A DNA stretch of 64,000 nucleotides from Ashinkailepas kermadecensis (lineage: Eukaryota > Arthropoda > Thecostraca > Neolepadidae). The DNA is taken from NCBI GenBank assembly GCA_034440615.1, contig JAOTOM010005178.1:1549001-1613000 (forward strand), written 5' to 3'. The translations under genes and the position numbers were made by a program. Position 1 is the stretch's first letter, and the number at the start of each line of letters is the position of its first letter. The notes beneath the pieces were generated by a model. It did not search any database and was not told the origin of the DNA. It was given only the letters and a program-made list of their open reading frames with translations. This document shows, piece after piece, positions 31,919-41,869 of the stretch.

Positions 31919-32060
31919 CACCACTAACCATTCAGCCTCTCACCAGACGGTGGATCACCCTCTAGAGCCGGCCACCACAGGGTCAGCGATCCTCCCGGGA
32001 ACCTCCCACCACGAGGTCGACCAACCTCCAAAGAACCTTCAACAACAGGGCAGGCTTTTC
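31919..32060. repeat. Degenerate ~34-bp repeats
   Basis: CCTCTCACCAGACGG, CCGGCCACCACAGGG, CCTCCCACCACGAGG and CCTTCAACAACAGGG recur at about 34-bp spacing. A first unit (CCTCCCACCAGAGGG) lies at 31722, left of the SINE, so the SINE probably landed in this array. Confidence 0.6.
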
Positions 32061-32189
32061 CTTTAGCGAACGTGTAGCCGAGTGACCCAATAACCTCACC
32101 CACCCTCGGGCGGGAGCGATGTCGGAATCGCGAGTTCGCATCCATGCGTGTCAGAGACTATTCTCAGTACATTCACGCCACCGTGGAGA

Positions 32190-32305
32190 CTACATGTATG
32201 TATGTGTGTGCGTGCGTGCGCGTGTACGTGAGCGCGCGTGCGCGTGTGTGTGAGTGTTTGTTTGTGTTGGTGTACGCGTGAGTGCGTATGTGCGTGCATG
32301 CCTGT
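32190..32305. repeat. TG/CG-rich low-complexity tract
   Basis: Imperfect GTGTGCGTGCG stretch. It lies about 270 bp upstream of the I-BAR start codon. Confidence 0.8.
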
Positions 32306-32569
32306 TATTCACTATATGACTAGGTCTTTCCTTTTCCTAAGTTTCTCTGTGTGTGTGTATGTGTGTAATTGCCCTGCCAGGTGGTTTAGGTATTCACATT
32401 GTTTGAATCATGCACTGGCTGTGGCCCTGACCAACTACTAGTATTGTTTCACTAGTATTGTACGAGTATTGTTTCACGAGGGTCACCTGCTGTTCTCTGG
32501 CTAGGCTCTCGACTCCGTCACTGCTAGTGGTCGGCCTCACTATCTGGTGAAGTCAAACCAGCAGCAAAG

Positions 32570-32671
32570 ATGGAGCCCGCTGTGCTCCAGCTGATGGAGA
32601 GCATCGTCAAGGACAAGGACGCCTGTGCCATGATGTCCTCCCTCTTCCAGACCATCGCCAACGACATGAAG
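32570..32671 (+). CDS. MTSS1/missing-in-metastasis-like, first coding exon
   Basis: ATG at 32570 (context CAAAGATGG, good for initiation) opens 34 codons ending NDMK at donor GTAAGC (32672), phase 0. Residues CAMMSSLFQTIANDMK match the first helix of the I-BAR (IMD) domain, where vertebrate MTSS1 has LGGLFQTIISDMK, and the exon boundary after DMK is the same. I-BAR proteins bind phosphoinositide-rich membrane, induce outward curvature and link it to actin. The preceding residues (MEPAVLQLMESIVKDKD) are longer than in mammals. 5' UTR limits are not visible. Confidence 0.87.
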
Positions 32672-33485
32672 GTAAGCGAGGTGTAGCACCACCTATCCAA
32701 GCTCAGCCTTTTCCATGCTGAGCTAGCCCAGCCACCGCGAACACGGGCTACCAGACACTTATCCGCAGAAGGGAGCAGGGACGCTGGAGGCATGTGCTCT
32801 CCCCATCGCAGAAGACTGCCTGCAGTCGTGTGCTGAGGCTTTGAAGCTCATCCCTCCGGCAGCGAGGCTGTCGGCGCTGGCAGACGCATCGAAATGTGCC
32901 GAGTGCGAAGATGGCGATCAAATTACATTTGACTTGTGGCGAGACGGAGCCTCTGGAGACAAACCAATGTATTCCTCGCGGTACATATGCTGGTCTTGTC
33001 TTTTGAGACTGTTCGACCGTTGGCCAATTCGAGTTGTCCAGCCATCCTGAAGTCTTCCACCAATACAAGAATATCGGAAATGCATAGCGTTGTAGGTATT
33101 GATGTCCGGGCTCCGCTGTGTCGGAACTCCCGCCCCCGCCACCATCTGGTCCGGCGGGCCGCACCGGCAGGCAGGCCGCGCATGGCACCAGTGTATTTGG
33201 AAGCTCGATCGCCTCTCCGTGTGGGCCATGTCATGTGCGACCGAGTGATTTCGATGCGGCCAACACCTGACGCTCTGTCGGCGAGGCGGCGGCTCACTAC
33301 CTCGACAGGAGGGGGAGGCTCGTAAGTCGAGTCGAGTCGGCGCCATGGGCGCAAGGTGGCTGCCCCCCCCCCCTTCCTCCCACACTCCATAGCCACTACG
33401 ACCGGCTGCAGTGAGCTGGGGTTTTTGTCCAGGCCTCGGTCCCATTAGGGCGGCGAGCCGGCGCCGGCCGCTCGGCCGTGCGGAA
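32672..33485. other. Start of the 9-kb first coding intron
   Basis: GC-rich unique sequence with an 11-C run at 33364-33374. Overlapping open frames on both strands (32748-34048) show no recognised domain. Confidence 0.45.
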
Positions 33486-33675
33486 CCAACGCGGCGCGCC
33501 GGCCGCGCGGAACAGTGCACCTCCGGCCGCCGGCCGCGCGGAACAGTCTGCACCCCCGGCCGCCGACCTCGCGGAACAGTCTGCACCCCCGGCCGCCGGC
33601 CGCGCGGAGCAGTCCGCACCTCCGGCCGCCGGCCGCGCGGAACAGTCTGCACCTCCGGCCGCCGGCTGCTCGACA
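33486..33675. repeat. 33-bp minisatellite, about 5 copies
   Basis: Units contain GGCCGCCGGCCGCGCGGAAC and AGTCTGCACC, at 33-bp spacing. 33 is a multiple of 3, so all frames read through (one gives AAGRAEQSAPP). Confidence 0.92.
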
Positions 33676-34072
33676 GCCGCAGCATCGATTTGTCTGCGCG
33701 CCGGCCGACCAGGTTCGGCCGATTATGCTGTCGAGCACGGCCGGCCTCGTGGTGGCCCCGGGCCGGCCCGCTGGTGACCCGCGCCAGGCCCTCTCCACCC
33801 GGGGGTGTCCGGAGGTGTTGCAGAGGCGCGCGGAGCTTTCCGGGGCTGCGGGCATCCGGTGGACGTGTGGATGCGCCGCGCGCGGGCGCTGTTGGCCGTC
33901 TGTGTTCAGCACCGCACTGCAGAGCAGTTCCGGGCCATGGTGGCAGAGTGCACCCTCTCGCTGATGTCACGTGAGCTGGGACGATGTTACCTGACTGTCC
34001 ACGGACCTGTCCACGGACAGATCCGTGGACCATCCCGACCAATATCAATCAGCTCATTTGGAGGAAGAGCCC
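33676..34072. other. Intron, GC-rich
   Basis: Nothing recognised apart from a short duplicated CTGTCCACGGAC phrase near 34000-34025. Confidence 0.45.
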
Positions 34073-34246
34073 GGGGCTCTTTTGCGACGCCTTCGACTGC
34101 TAAGCCACACAGCGTCGCCGACCTCTCGCGCCGCTCGGTCGCGAGTGAGCCCCGTAATCCGTCCGGCTGCGAGGCTCGAACGTACGGTCTTGCGATGGAG
34201 GTACGCACGCGCTACCGACCGAACTACCTTAGCCCCGCTGTGTCTG
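34073..34246 (-). repeat. Shared-core SINE, inverted copy
   Basis: On the minus strand: AGTTCGGTCGGTAGCGCG (A box), CGTACGTTCGAGCCTCGC (B box), CTCGCGACCGAGCGGCGCG, then GTCGGCGACGCTGTGTGGC and GGCGTCGCAAAAG. Related to the remnant at 1-225. Confidence 0.75.
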
Positions 34247-35880
34247 CGTACTTGCATTAATGTATTTGCACCCCTCAATCCTGCCCAATGGTGGACTTGC
34301 GCGAATCTATGTGATAAATCTTATAGATATCGACCAGAGATGAGAAAGTGAAGAAGTTGTAGCTTCTTCACTTTCTCTAACTTTTGCGCTTTGTCCGCGC
34401 AATTATCGTGGATTATTTTCCAGCTGGTTCTGAACAAGGTATCCTCCCGTCTTCCCCAACAAGAATTATCGAAAGCGCCGTGCCGCCAGCGGCGTGACCC
34501 GGCCGGCGCCCGGCTGCACGCCACAGAGTCGTCACGTGCAGCCGTGGGCGTCACGCCGTGACGGTCCGGCGGCGGTGCGTGACGACGACACCGGACCGGG
34601 CGCCGGATGTAGCGGCCATCCATTAGGCGGGCGGGCGGCCTGCTCCGCCGGCCGGCCGCCGCCGCGCCGCACATCAATTGAAGTCGCGGCGATCGTGGCG
34701 CCGAGTCGGCTTTCTGCGGCGCGGCGCCGAGACAAGCGTGCCGCAGTTCCGGTCGGGGCTCCGTCCCGATCGGCGCCGAGCGTCGATCGGTCGTCGAAGA
34801 CGTTGTGTCCATTGGACGCCGCAGAGGGTGGTGTGGTGCCCGCGCCAGTTCCCCTGTGCATCCGCCGGTACTCAGAATGGTACCGTGTAGTTCGTGCGTG
34901 GGCTCAGGAGTACACGAAAGGCGGATGGAGAGGGCAAGAGGGCGGTACGCCCAAAACGACCGCGTTTTGGAGCACAAAATATAGTTTTTGACATTTTCTT
35001 CAATTCGAGACCGATGTGCTGGAGTCGATGTTAGTTTGATGTCATCCTCATTCTCACATCGCTCCAAATTCGTTAAATTTTTGCTTTGTGAACTGGATGA
35101 ACTTTTGATTTGAACCAGTAGTCTTAACGCTCCACAGAGTTTTCCTCAAGGTGGCCAGCTTGATCCGCCTTTGCAGGGGCAGAAGCACACATGCCATTCC
35201 CGTCCATCTTATGGCTCATGTATCGGTTGCGAACGTCTCACCTCCTCCCAGTGTTCCATGTTGGCTGGACTGCAGCGTAATGTGTACTCAGTGCTGTCGA
35301 GTTGGCACTCACTGTACGGAATTCAAATGTCACCTAACAGCTCTCTCGTCTCGTGCTGAAGACGAAACCCAGCGCAGAACACGTGGGTTTTTCATTTCCG
35401 TGCGGCTTTTATCTACATCCGGTGTTTGTTTTTTGCGCGTTGACTGGCAGGCTGAGTGGTCGAACCTGATCGCGGTCGCCGTGCTTTTTTCCTGGTCGTG
35501 TCACCGTCGGCTGACGACAACGCGACAACGGCCAGCCGTAGATGACCTGGTGCCGTGCGGCCGTGACTTGACCCGGGACAGGTCGAGGCTCGCCGCCTCG
35601 TCGATGACCTGACCCGGCCGCCGCCGTCCTGCGCGAATCTTGTTTGCCATTCTGCGGCCAGCTGGGTGCGTGGATCGACACAGTCGGGCCGACCCTGACC
35701 GTGCGGTCTCAGAGGGCCCGTTCCAGGCTTGTTTGCGTCTCGGACGCGTTCGTTATAGCGATCGTCGGCGCGCCGTTGATTTGCCGACGTGTCGGCGGCA
35801 CTGACTGCAGATGGGCCGCAGAGCACGATTTAGTTTTTTCGATCGTCACGTCTCCGGTCCATTCATGCTAGCGGGCCATC
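34247..35880. other. Intron, no gene seen
   Basis: 34344-34375 contains an inverted repeat (AAGTGAAGAAGTTG / AGCTTCTTCACTTTC) able to form a hairpin. 34480-34870 is CpG-rich. Open frames (34321-35067, 34494-34991) overlap on both strands with no recognised domain. Confidence 0.45.
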
Positions 35881-35883
35881 GAG

Positions 35884-36812
35884 CCAACATCACACGTCAC
35901 TTCACACCACATCATGCTGCATCACACCACATCACACCACATCACACCACACACCACACCCACCCACACACCACATCACAGCACACATACCACACATACC
36001 ACACCCACCACACACACACACACATCCACACACCACACCACACACACCATACACACACCCCCACACACCCCCACACACCACATCACAGCACACATACCAC
36101 ACCCACGACACCCACCACACACATACCCACATCCACACACCACATCATGCTGCATCACACCACATCACACCACACACACCACACACCACACCCACCCACA
36201 CACCACATCACAGCACACATACCACACATACCACACCCACCACACACACACACATCCACACACCACACCACACACACCATACACACACCCACCACACACC
36301 CACACACACCCCCACACACCACATCACAGCACACATACCACACATACCACACCCACCACACCCACCACACACACACCCACATCCACACACCACATCATGC
36401 TGCATCACACCACATCACACCACACACCACACCCACCCACACACACCCAGACACACCCCCACACACCACATACCACACATACCACACCCACCACACACAC
36501 ACCCACATCCACACACCACACCACACACACCATACACCCACCCACCACACACCACACACCACACCCACCCACACACACCCAGACACACACACACACACAC
36601 CACATCACAGCACACATACCACACATACCACACCCACCACACCCACCACATCCACACACCACACCACACACACCATACACACACCCAGACACACCCCCAC
36701 ACACCACATCACAGCACACATACCACACATACGACACCCACCACACACCCACATCCACACACCACACCACACACACCACACACACCACACACACACCCAC
36801 CACACACTCATA
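35884..36812. repeat. ACACC-type satellite with ~240-bp higher-order unit
   Basis: Almost pure A/C (with T) low-complexity sequence. The marker CATCATGCTGCATCACACC occurs near 35911, 36143 and 36393, and blocks between markers repeat in the same order, giving a higher-order period of about 230-250 bp. The His/Pro/Thr frames on + and Cys/Val/Gly frames on - are by-products. Confidence 0.93.
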
Positions 36813-37425
36813 TTGCACGCGAGCTTGCCGTGCGTGGTGTGAGCCGGCGGTGAGCGAGAGCTTGACCGACAGCTCAGTACGCACTCGAATTGTCGATTCG
36901 ATGCCGCTCCAGTCGTCACCCGCACGGTGCTCCAGTTGCTGACCAGAGCCGCAGGAGTGCTCGGGCCGCCTGTCCCGCGCGCTCCAGTGACCCGGGGCGG
37001 CGCCCGTGTTGCGCGGGAACGAGCGCACAGCTGTGCCGTGAGCGCGGCCGGCCATTTGTAGCCGGCGCGTTGCTCCAGTTGCAGATGTCCGGTCGTGACG
37101 CGCGCTGTTTGGCCAGGTGGCGGCCGTGTTTACCGTCGGGCCGACTGCCGCGATGGGTGATGGGCAAAATGAGGCCCCGCCGACGGCCGCGGCCGGCCGC
37201 GTTTGACGCCGGCTGACGTGCCGGCCCTGGAAACGGGTCAGCCTGGGCCGGGCAGCGGCCGCCGGCCCGGGTCGAATGGGTGTTGGATGCACGTGGCACT
37301 GCCGCTCGCCGCTTATAGCCCGTTTGACCCCGATTGGCTGTTACGCGATCGTGGTCGCACCGCCCGCCTCCCCCGCCGCGAGGCGTGCTCAGAGCCGATC
37401 GCCAATGGAAGCCGCCAGTCAGCCG
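36813..37425. other. Intron, GC/CpG-rich
   Basis: No exon recognised. Overlapping frames on both strands. Confidence 0.45.
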
Positions 37426-37427
37426 CT

Positions 37428-37605
37428 GCGACGAGAGGCCACTTAATGAAAACATGATGCGGACGCATAGGAAAGCCGCCAAAGCGGTGAGGTGCCGCGA
37501 CGAGAGGCCACTTAGTGAAAACATGATGCGGACGCATAGGAAAGCCGCCAAAGCGGCGAGGTGCCGCGACGAGAGGCCACGTTGTGAAACATGTTGCAGC
37601 CTCAT
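37428..37605. repeat. 69-bp tandem repeat, about 2.5 copies
   Basis: GCGACGAGAGGCCACTTAxT recurs at 37428 and 37497 and, diverged, at 37566. Units contain ATGATGCGGACGCATAGG. Confidence 0.92.
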
Positions 37606-37711
37606 AGGAAAGGCAGAACGACTGGACAGTTTTGCCGCTTTCCTGTTCTGAGCAGGCGCGGGCTGTGCCAGGGAGTGACGTCATCGCGCAGTGTCCACGC
37701 CATTTGTCTAC

Positions 37712-37936
37712 CTCTTGGTCAGGGGCGGATCCAGGAATTGTCATGGAAGGGAGAGGACATATGTTCGGAGGGGCGCCATTTCGCCTTCCGGGGGACGCCT
37801 CTGGCTAAAGAACATCGAAGGGGTAACTCTGGCCTTGCCGGAGGGACGCCTTTTCCCGGCCGGAGGGGCGCCACCTTCCCATGGATGGGGGGGGCACATA
37901 CCCCATCGCCCCCTGGTATTCGCCCCTGGTCTTGGT
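37712..37936. mobile_element. hAT-like MITE with 8-bp duplication
   Basis: The element 37720-37928 (209 bp) begins CAGGGGCGGATCCAGG and ends with the inverted form of CAGGGGCGAATACCAGG. Flanks CTCTTGGT (37712-37719) and GTCTTGGT (37929-37936) match in 7 of 8 bases, the size expected for hAT elements. The interior has GGAGGGGCGCCA repeats and no coding content. Confidence 0.82.
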
Positions 37937-39114
37937 CGCCGTCCTTGTCCCATCTCTCCGCCGTCACCATCAGAGGTGTCCACGCTGTACTGACCGCCCC
38001 GTGTCCGCGCCTGGAGTCCACACGTGGTGACCTGGCCAAATCGGTGACCAACCAGCGCTCGAGGCGTCCGCCGGTGGCTGCGTCGTGCTGTGACGTGACT
38101 GCTCACGTGACGGCGAGCGGTGCGGTACGCCAGCTGTCCGTGTTTGCCAGTCTGGATGCCGACATTGTATGGCTTCGACGCACCGACGGCGAACGGCGGC
38201 GCCGTTCGCCGCGTCTCCGTATCGCAGCTCTGTCGTGGACGGAGCTGGACGAGCTAGCTGCGCTGCAGGAGGGAGCCGAGGGAGACACAAGGATGGCTGG
38301 TGTTGACGGGTTGCCGGCGGCTGCGTCGGCCGCGCAGGCGGCGCGCCTGCGGTTCCGGCGGCTGTGAAGTCGGTCGGCAGTCATGAGGTCGAACAGTGGG
38401 CGCGGTGTGGCTCTTCGTGTGGGTGCTGTCGTATCCGCGTGATTACTGCGCTCTGTGGCGTGCGCGGCGGCCGTGCTGTCACCATCACCTACAAACACCG
38501 CGCGCTGACCGACCCGGATTTCAGCACACCTCGGGGGGGCGGGCCTCTGCGGCGGGAACTCGGCTGCTAAACGGCAAGTCGGGATCAAACGAAAAGTATG
38601 CTAAAAGTACCCTAGCGCAGTGCTGGTTGGTGTTACTCGATTTATTCGTTTGCTGTCGTCAGAGGTGCGCACAGTGAGTATCTGACACTAGTTGGTAAGA
38701 GCGGACTCAACCGCGTCTGGTCGCATTAGCTCGAGACCAAGCCAGTGGCGCCACGCTTGTATTCCCTTCGAACTACGGGGCCAAGTGAGGTCAAACTCAA
38801 GAACTCGCCCACGGCAAAGTATTTATGAGTTGTATCATATTTTAAGTCCATTTTATCGTGCAAAGCCTATGCATTAGAGCAATAGGTGTAGTGTTAAGTT
38901 GTACGCATAGTGAAGCCCCATAAACCATAATGGTACCAGCGTCGGTCAAACCGTGCTTCGCTCCAAGTCAATACAATGACTTGTAACACCTGGGAAGTGA
39001 CTTGTTCACGTTAACTAGGTGGCCACTGGAGTTCCAATTACGACCGTTAGGGCACCTTCTAACGCAGTATAAGTGAAGCAAATTACCCGAGCCAATTAAG
39101 GCCAATTACCCAAT
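37937..39114. other. Intron, no gene seen
   Basis: GC-rich to 38580, then more balanced. The + frame 37591-38367 crosses the MITE and is not credible as a gene. Confidence 0.45.
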
Positions 39115-39119
39115 TCATC

Positions 39120-39275
39120 CACCGACCCGGTGGAGCGGTGGGCTAGTGCGTCTGTGTGTGGTGTGGGCGGCCCTTGGTTCAGATATCACCCTGGGTGGAA
39201 TTTTCCTCGTCCGGCTCCGACCCAGGGGATGGCCGGAACTGGAGTGCTGCTCGTGGCACGGGATTAACGCTGACC
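39120..39275 (+). repeat. Putative tRNA-derived SINE, family 4
   Basis: GGTGGAGCGGTGGGCTAGTG resembles a tRNA A box, and CTTGGTTCAGATATCACC 50 bp later resembles a B box. Body GGTGGAATTTTCCTCGTCCG. No duplication was found. A similar head occurs at 6138. Confidence 0.45.
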
Positions 39276-39875
39276 GACCGCGTCGCGCAGCATCGGGCTC
39301 ACCGGCCTGGTCCGCCTGTAGACAGATCGCTCTGTCCGGTGGCACGCCCCGGGGGCACGGTCCTGGCTCGTGTCACCGGGCGCGACAAGTGGGCATGGCC
39401 CGCCGTGTGCACAACGTGCCGCGGCGGAGAGTCGGAGAGCAAGCGCCGGCTGACAAGACCCTCGCAGGAGTGTCCAAAAAGGAGCCTCTGCCGTGTGCAC
39501 GGTCTGCTGGCTGTGTGTGCTTGTGTCAATTTGTGCATCACAAAAATCCATAGATAGGGAAAAAAAATTCGAACGAAGAAGTCCACGCCCACTAACCTTG
39601 AGAAGGTCGCCGATCAGCCGGGACGGGCTGAGAACATAAGACGTCAAATTTAAATCATGCGTGCACATATATGCAAGAACAGAAGCAAAAACAAGTTTTT
39701 AAACATAACATGTGATGAATGGGATAGCGTCACCGGTTAATGGCGTGGAATGTTCGTGAGTTTTGTTGACCTATAGGCACATCAGTAGACTATGATGAGC
39801 TGTGTTAAATGGCGCCTCACCGCCTCGTCCCCTGTACCGTTCTCCGGTGGTTTGGTTGGTGATGGTGTACAATGT
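39276..39875. other. Intron, no gene seen
   Basis: Unique sequence. Overlapping frames at 39146-39668 show no recognised domain. Confidence 0.45.
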
Positions 39876-39879
39876 ACTG

Positions 39880-40335
39880 GTCTGCCGAGGTGGTACTGGT
39901 CTGCCGAGGAGGTACGGGTCTGCCGAGGTGGTACCGGTCTGTCGAGGTGGTGCTGGTCTGCCGAGGAGGTACGGGTCTGCCGAGGTGGTACGGGTCTGCC
40001 GAGGTGGTACGGGTCTGTCGAGGTGGTACGGGTCTGTCGAGGTGGTGCTGGTCTGTCGAGGTGGTACCGGTCTGTCGAGGTGGTGCTGGTCTGCCGAGGA
40101 GGTACGGGTCTGCCGAGGTGGTACTGGTCTGCCGAGGTGGTACGGGTCTGCCGAGGAGGTACGGGTCCGCCGAGGAGGTACGGGTCCGCCGAGGTGGTAC
40201 CGGTCTGTCGAGGTGGTACTGGTCTGCCGAGGTGGTACGGGTCTGCCGAGGTGGTACGGGTTTGCCGCGATGGTACTGCTCTGCCGTGGGGGTGGTACGG
40301 ATTTGTTGAGGTGGTACGGGTCTGCCGGTGTGCGT
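39880..40335. repeat. 19-bp minisatellite, about 23 copies
   Basis: Units read TGCCGAGGTGGTACGGGTC with alternates TGTCGAGG, GAGGTACGGG and GTGCTGGTC. Frames on both strands are by-products. Confidence 0.96.
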
Positions 40336-40489
40336 GTGCGGGGGGTGCGGTGGCTGTGACCGGGCCTACCTGCCGGCCCTGAACCCGCCACCCGTGAAAG
40401 CGCGTGTGTTGCAACTGCATGTGCGATGAAATATTGCATTTGTGTGGGATTGGCCCTCGTTATCGTAACTTAACTACGGAGCAGCCTTG

Positions 40490-40720
40490 CTTGTCCCGGC
40501 GACACCCACCGTCGTACTGCCGCCCCGGAGACCGACCAACGTCGTACTGCCGCCCTGGAGACCGACCGGCGTTGTACCTCTGTAAGAGAGTGTGACGAGG
40601 CGCATCGGCTGGAGGGAGAGCCGCCTGTTGTGCCGGTGCCGGTGCCGGTGCCGGTGCCGGTGCCGGTGCCGATGCCGATGCTGATGCTGATGCCGATGCT
40701 GATGCTGATGCCGATGACGG
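40490..40720. repeat. Small tandem repeats: ~30-bp duplication and GCCGGT/GATGCT hexamers
   Basis: CGTCGTACTGCCGCCCxGGAG recurs at 40512 and 40542. 40634-40712 is (GGTGCC)n grading into (GATGCT)n. Confidence 0.9.
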
Positions 40721-41724
40721 TACCGCGCCACGACTGACTCGAGCGCCACTGACGCCGCCCCTTGGCGGTCCGATGGCTCGTGGTCCGCGCATCGTGACCC
40801 GGCGCGTCGGATGGGTCACCCGACCAATTACACCTGCCGTTATTTGTGGGCTGTGGTGCGTGACCTTTGCGCTGAAGTTCGTTAATTCAAGTGAATACCA
40901 TCACGCGATGGAGGCTTGTTTTGCCTTCATGGGAACGGAGTTTTTTTTGTTAACTTCCTGACTCGACTTTCATGACGTTTCACAACAATGGATGTAGCAG
41001 CGTTTATCAACTTCATACCTTGTCTGCATCATTTCGTTTTTCTGTCAAAATCTTGCCAACATTTGTTATGCTGCGCATTTACGTGTCGGGTAATGCCTCA
41101 TGCCGCCTGTTTATTTCGGCGTCATCACGTGCTGTGACGTTTCCGCTCGGTGGTGTCGCCACCACGCACACCGTACCGTCTCACATGCACCGCACTGATG
41201 CGCTGTGCGGTGTGGACAGCATATTGCATCATGACTCTGTTAAGCCCATTGTGCGGTACCTTCTCTTGCTAAAACCGCCCGCCGTCTGATAGTATCCACC
41301 TGGGCAGGATTAGACCGTGTCCTTAGCTGGTGTTTAAGTCTTACCTGGGTGTGTGGGTACCTGGATGTCTTCTGAGAATGTTTGATTGCTCTGCGTCTGA
41401 CGGTAGGTGCGGGAGCGATTTAACTGCCTGTATACGACTGTTTATTCGCCCGATGCACTATGAATATTTAGGAAAAGTGGACCGTGAATTGACCGACCGT
41501 CAGCTCGATATTTAAATCGGAGTTTTCCACTGCGAGTGCATATCGGTGAATATCACGCCGAATGTTTGAAGGTGTCAGGCTCTGGACAAATGAGCGTTGG
41601 ACTGTTCGATTTGGTGGTTATCACGGTGCGCGCCTGTCTGATGTCCGCCATGCTACTGCGAACGTGGTGATGGTGTGGGCGGCGCGTCTCCCTCCCGGCG
41701 CTGACCGACGCCTTCCGCCGACAG
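40721..41724. other. Intron 3' end
   Basis: Unique sequence. Nothing recognised apart from the acceptor CGCCGACAG ending at 41724, preceded by a C/T-rich CTTCCGC. Confidence 0.5.
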
Positions 41725-41786
41725 GGCTCGCAGCCGCTCTGGGAGGAGTTCGTCAAGCACGCGGCGCGCCTCCACTCCTGCCTCAA
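41725..41786 (+). CDS. MTSS1/missing-in-metastasis-like, second coding exon
   Basis: The 62-base exon lies between CGCCGACAG (ends 41724) and donor GTGAGT (41787), phase 0 in and 2 out. It encodes GSQPLWEEFVKHAARLHSCL plus AA of a Lys codon. Vertebrate MTSS1 continues GSYPVWEDFINKAGKLQSQL at exactly this point, so both sequence and exon structure agree. With exon 1 it gives the first helix and turn of the I-BAR domain. The expected next exon (a helix with AAAFLDAFQKVAD-like sequence) was not found up to 64000. Confidence 0.88.
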
Positions 41787-41869
41787 GTGAGTACTGTTGT
41801 GGTAGGCGACTTCCGGCGGGTAATGCGAGACGTGCGCGGCGCTGCCGGCGGCCGCGCGGCACTGGCGCC

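Noticed and set aside
32748..34048. Overlapping Arg/Pro-rich frames in the I-BAR intron
   Set aside because: CpG-rich composition removes stop codons on both strands. No splice-consistent exon or domain was seen.
35811..36942. His/Thr/Pro-rich frames of about 340 codons
   Set aside because: A/C-only satellite lacking stop codons by composition.
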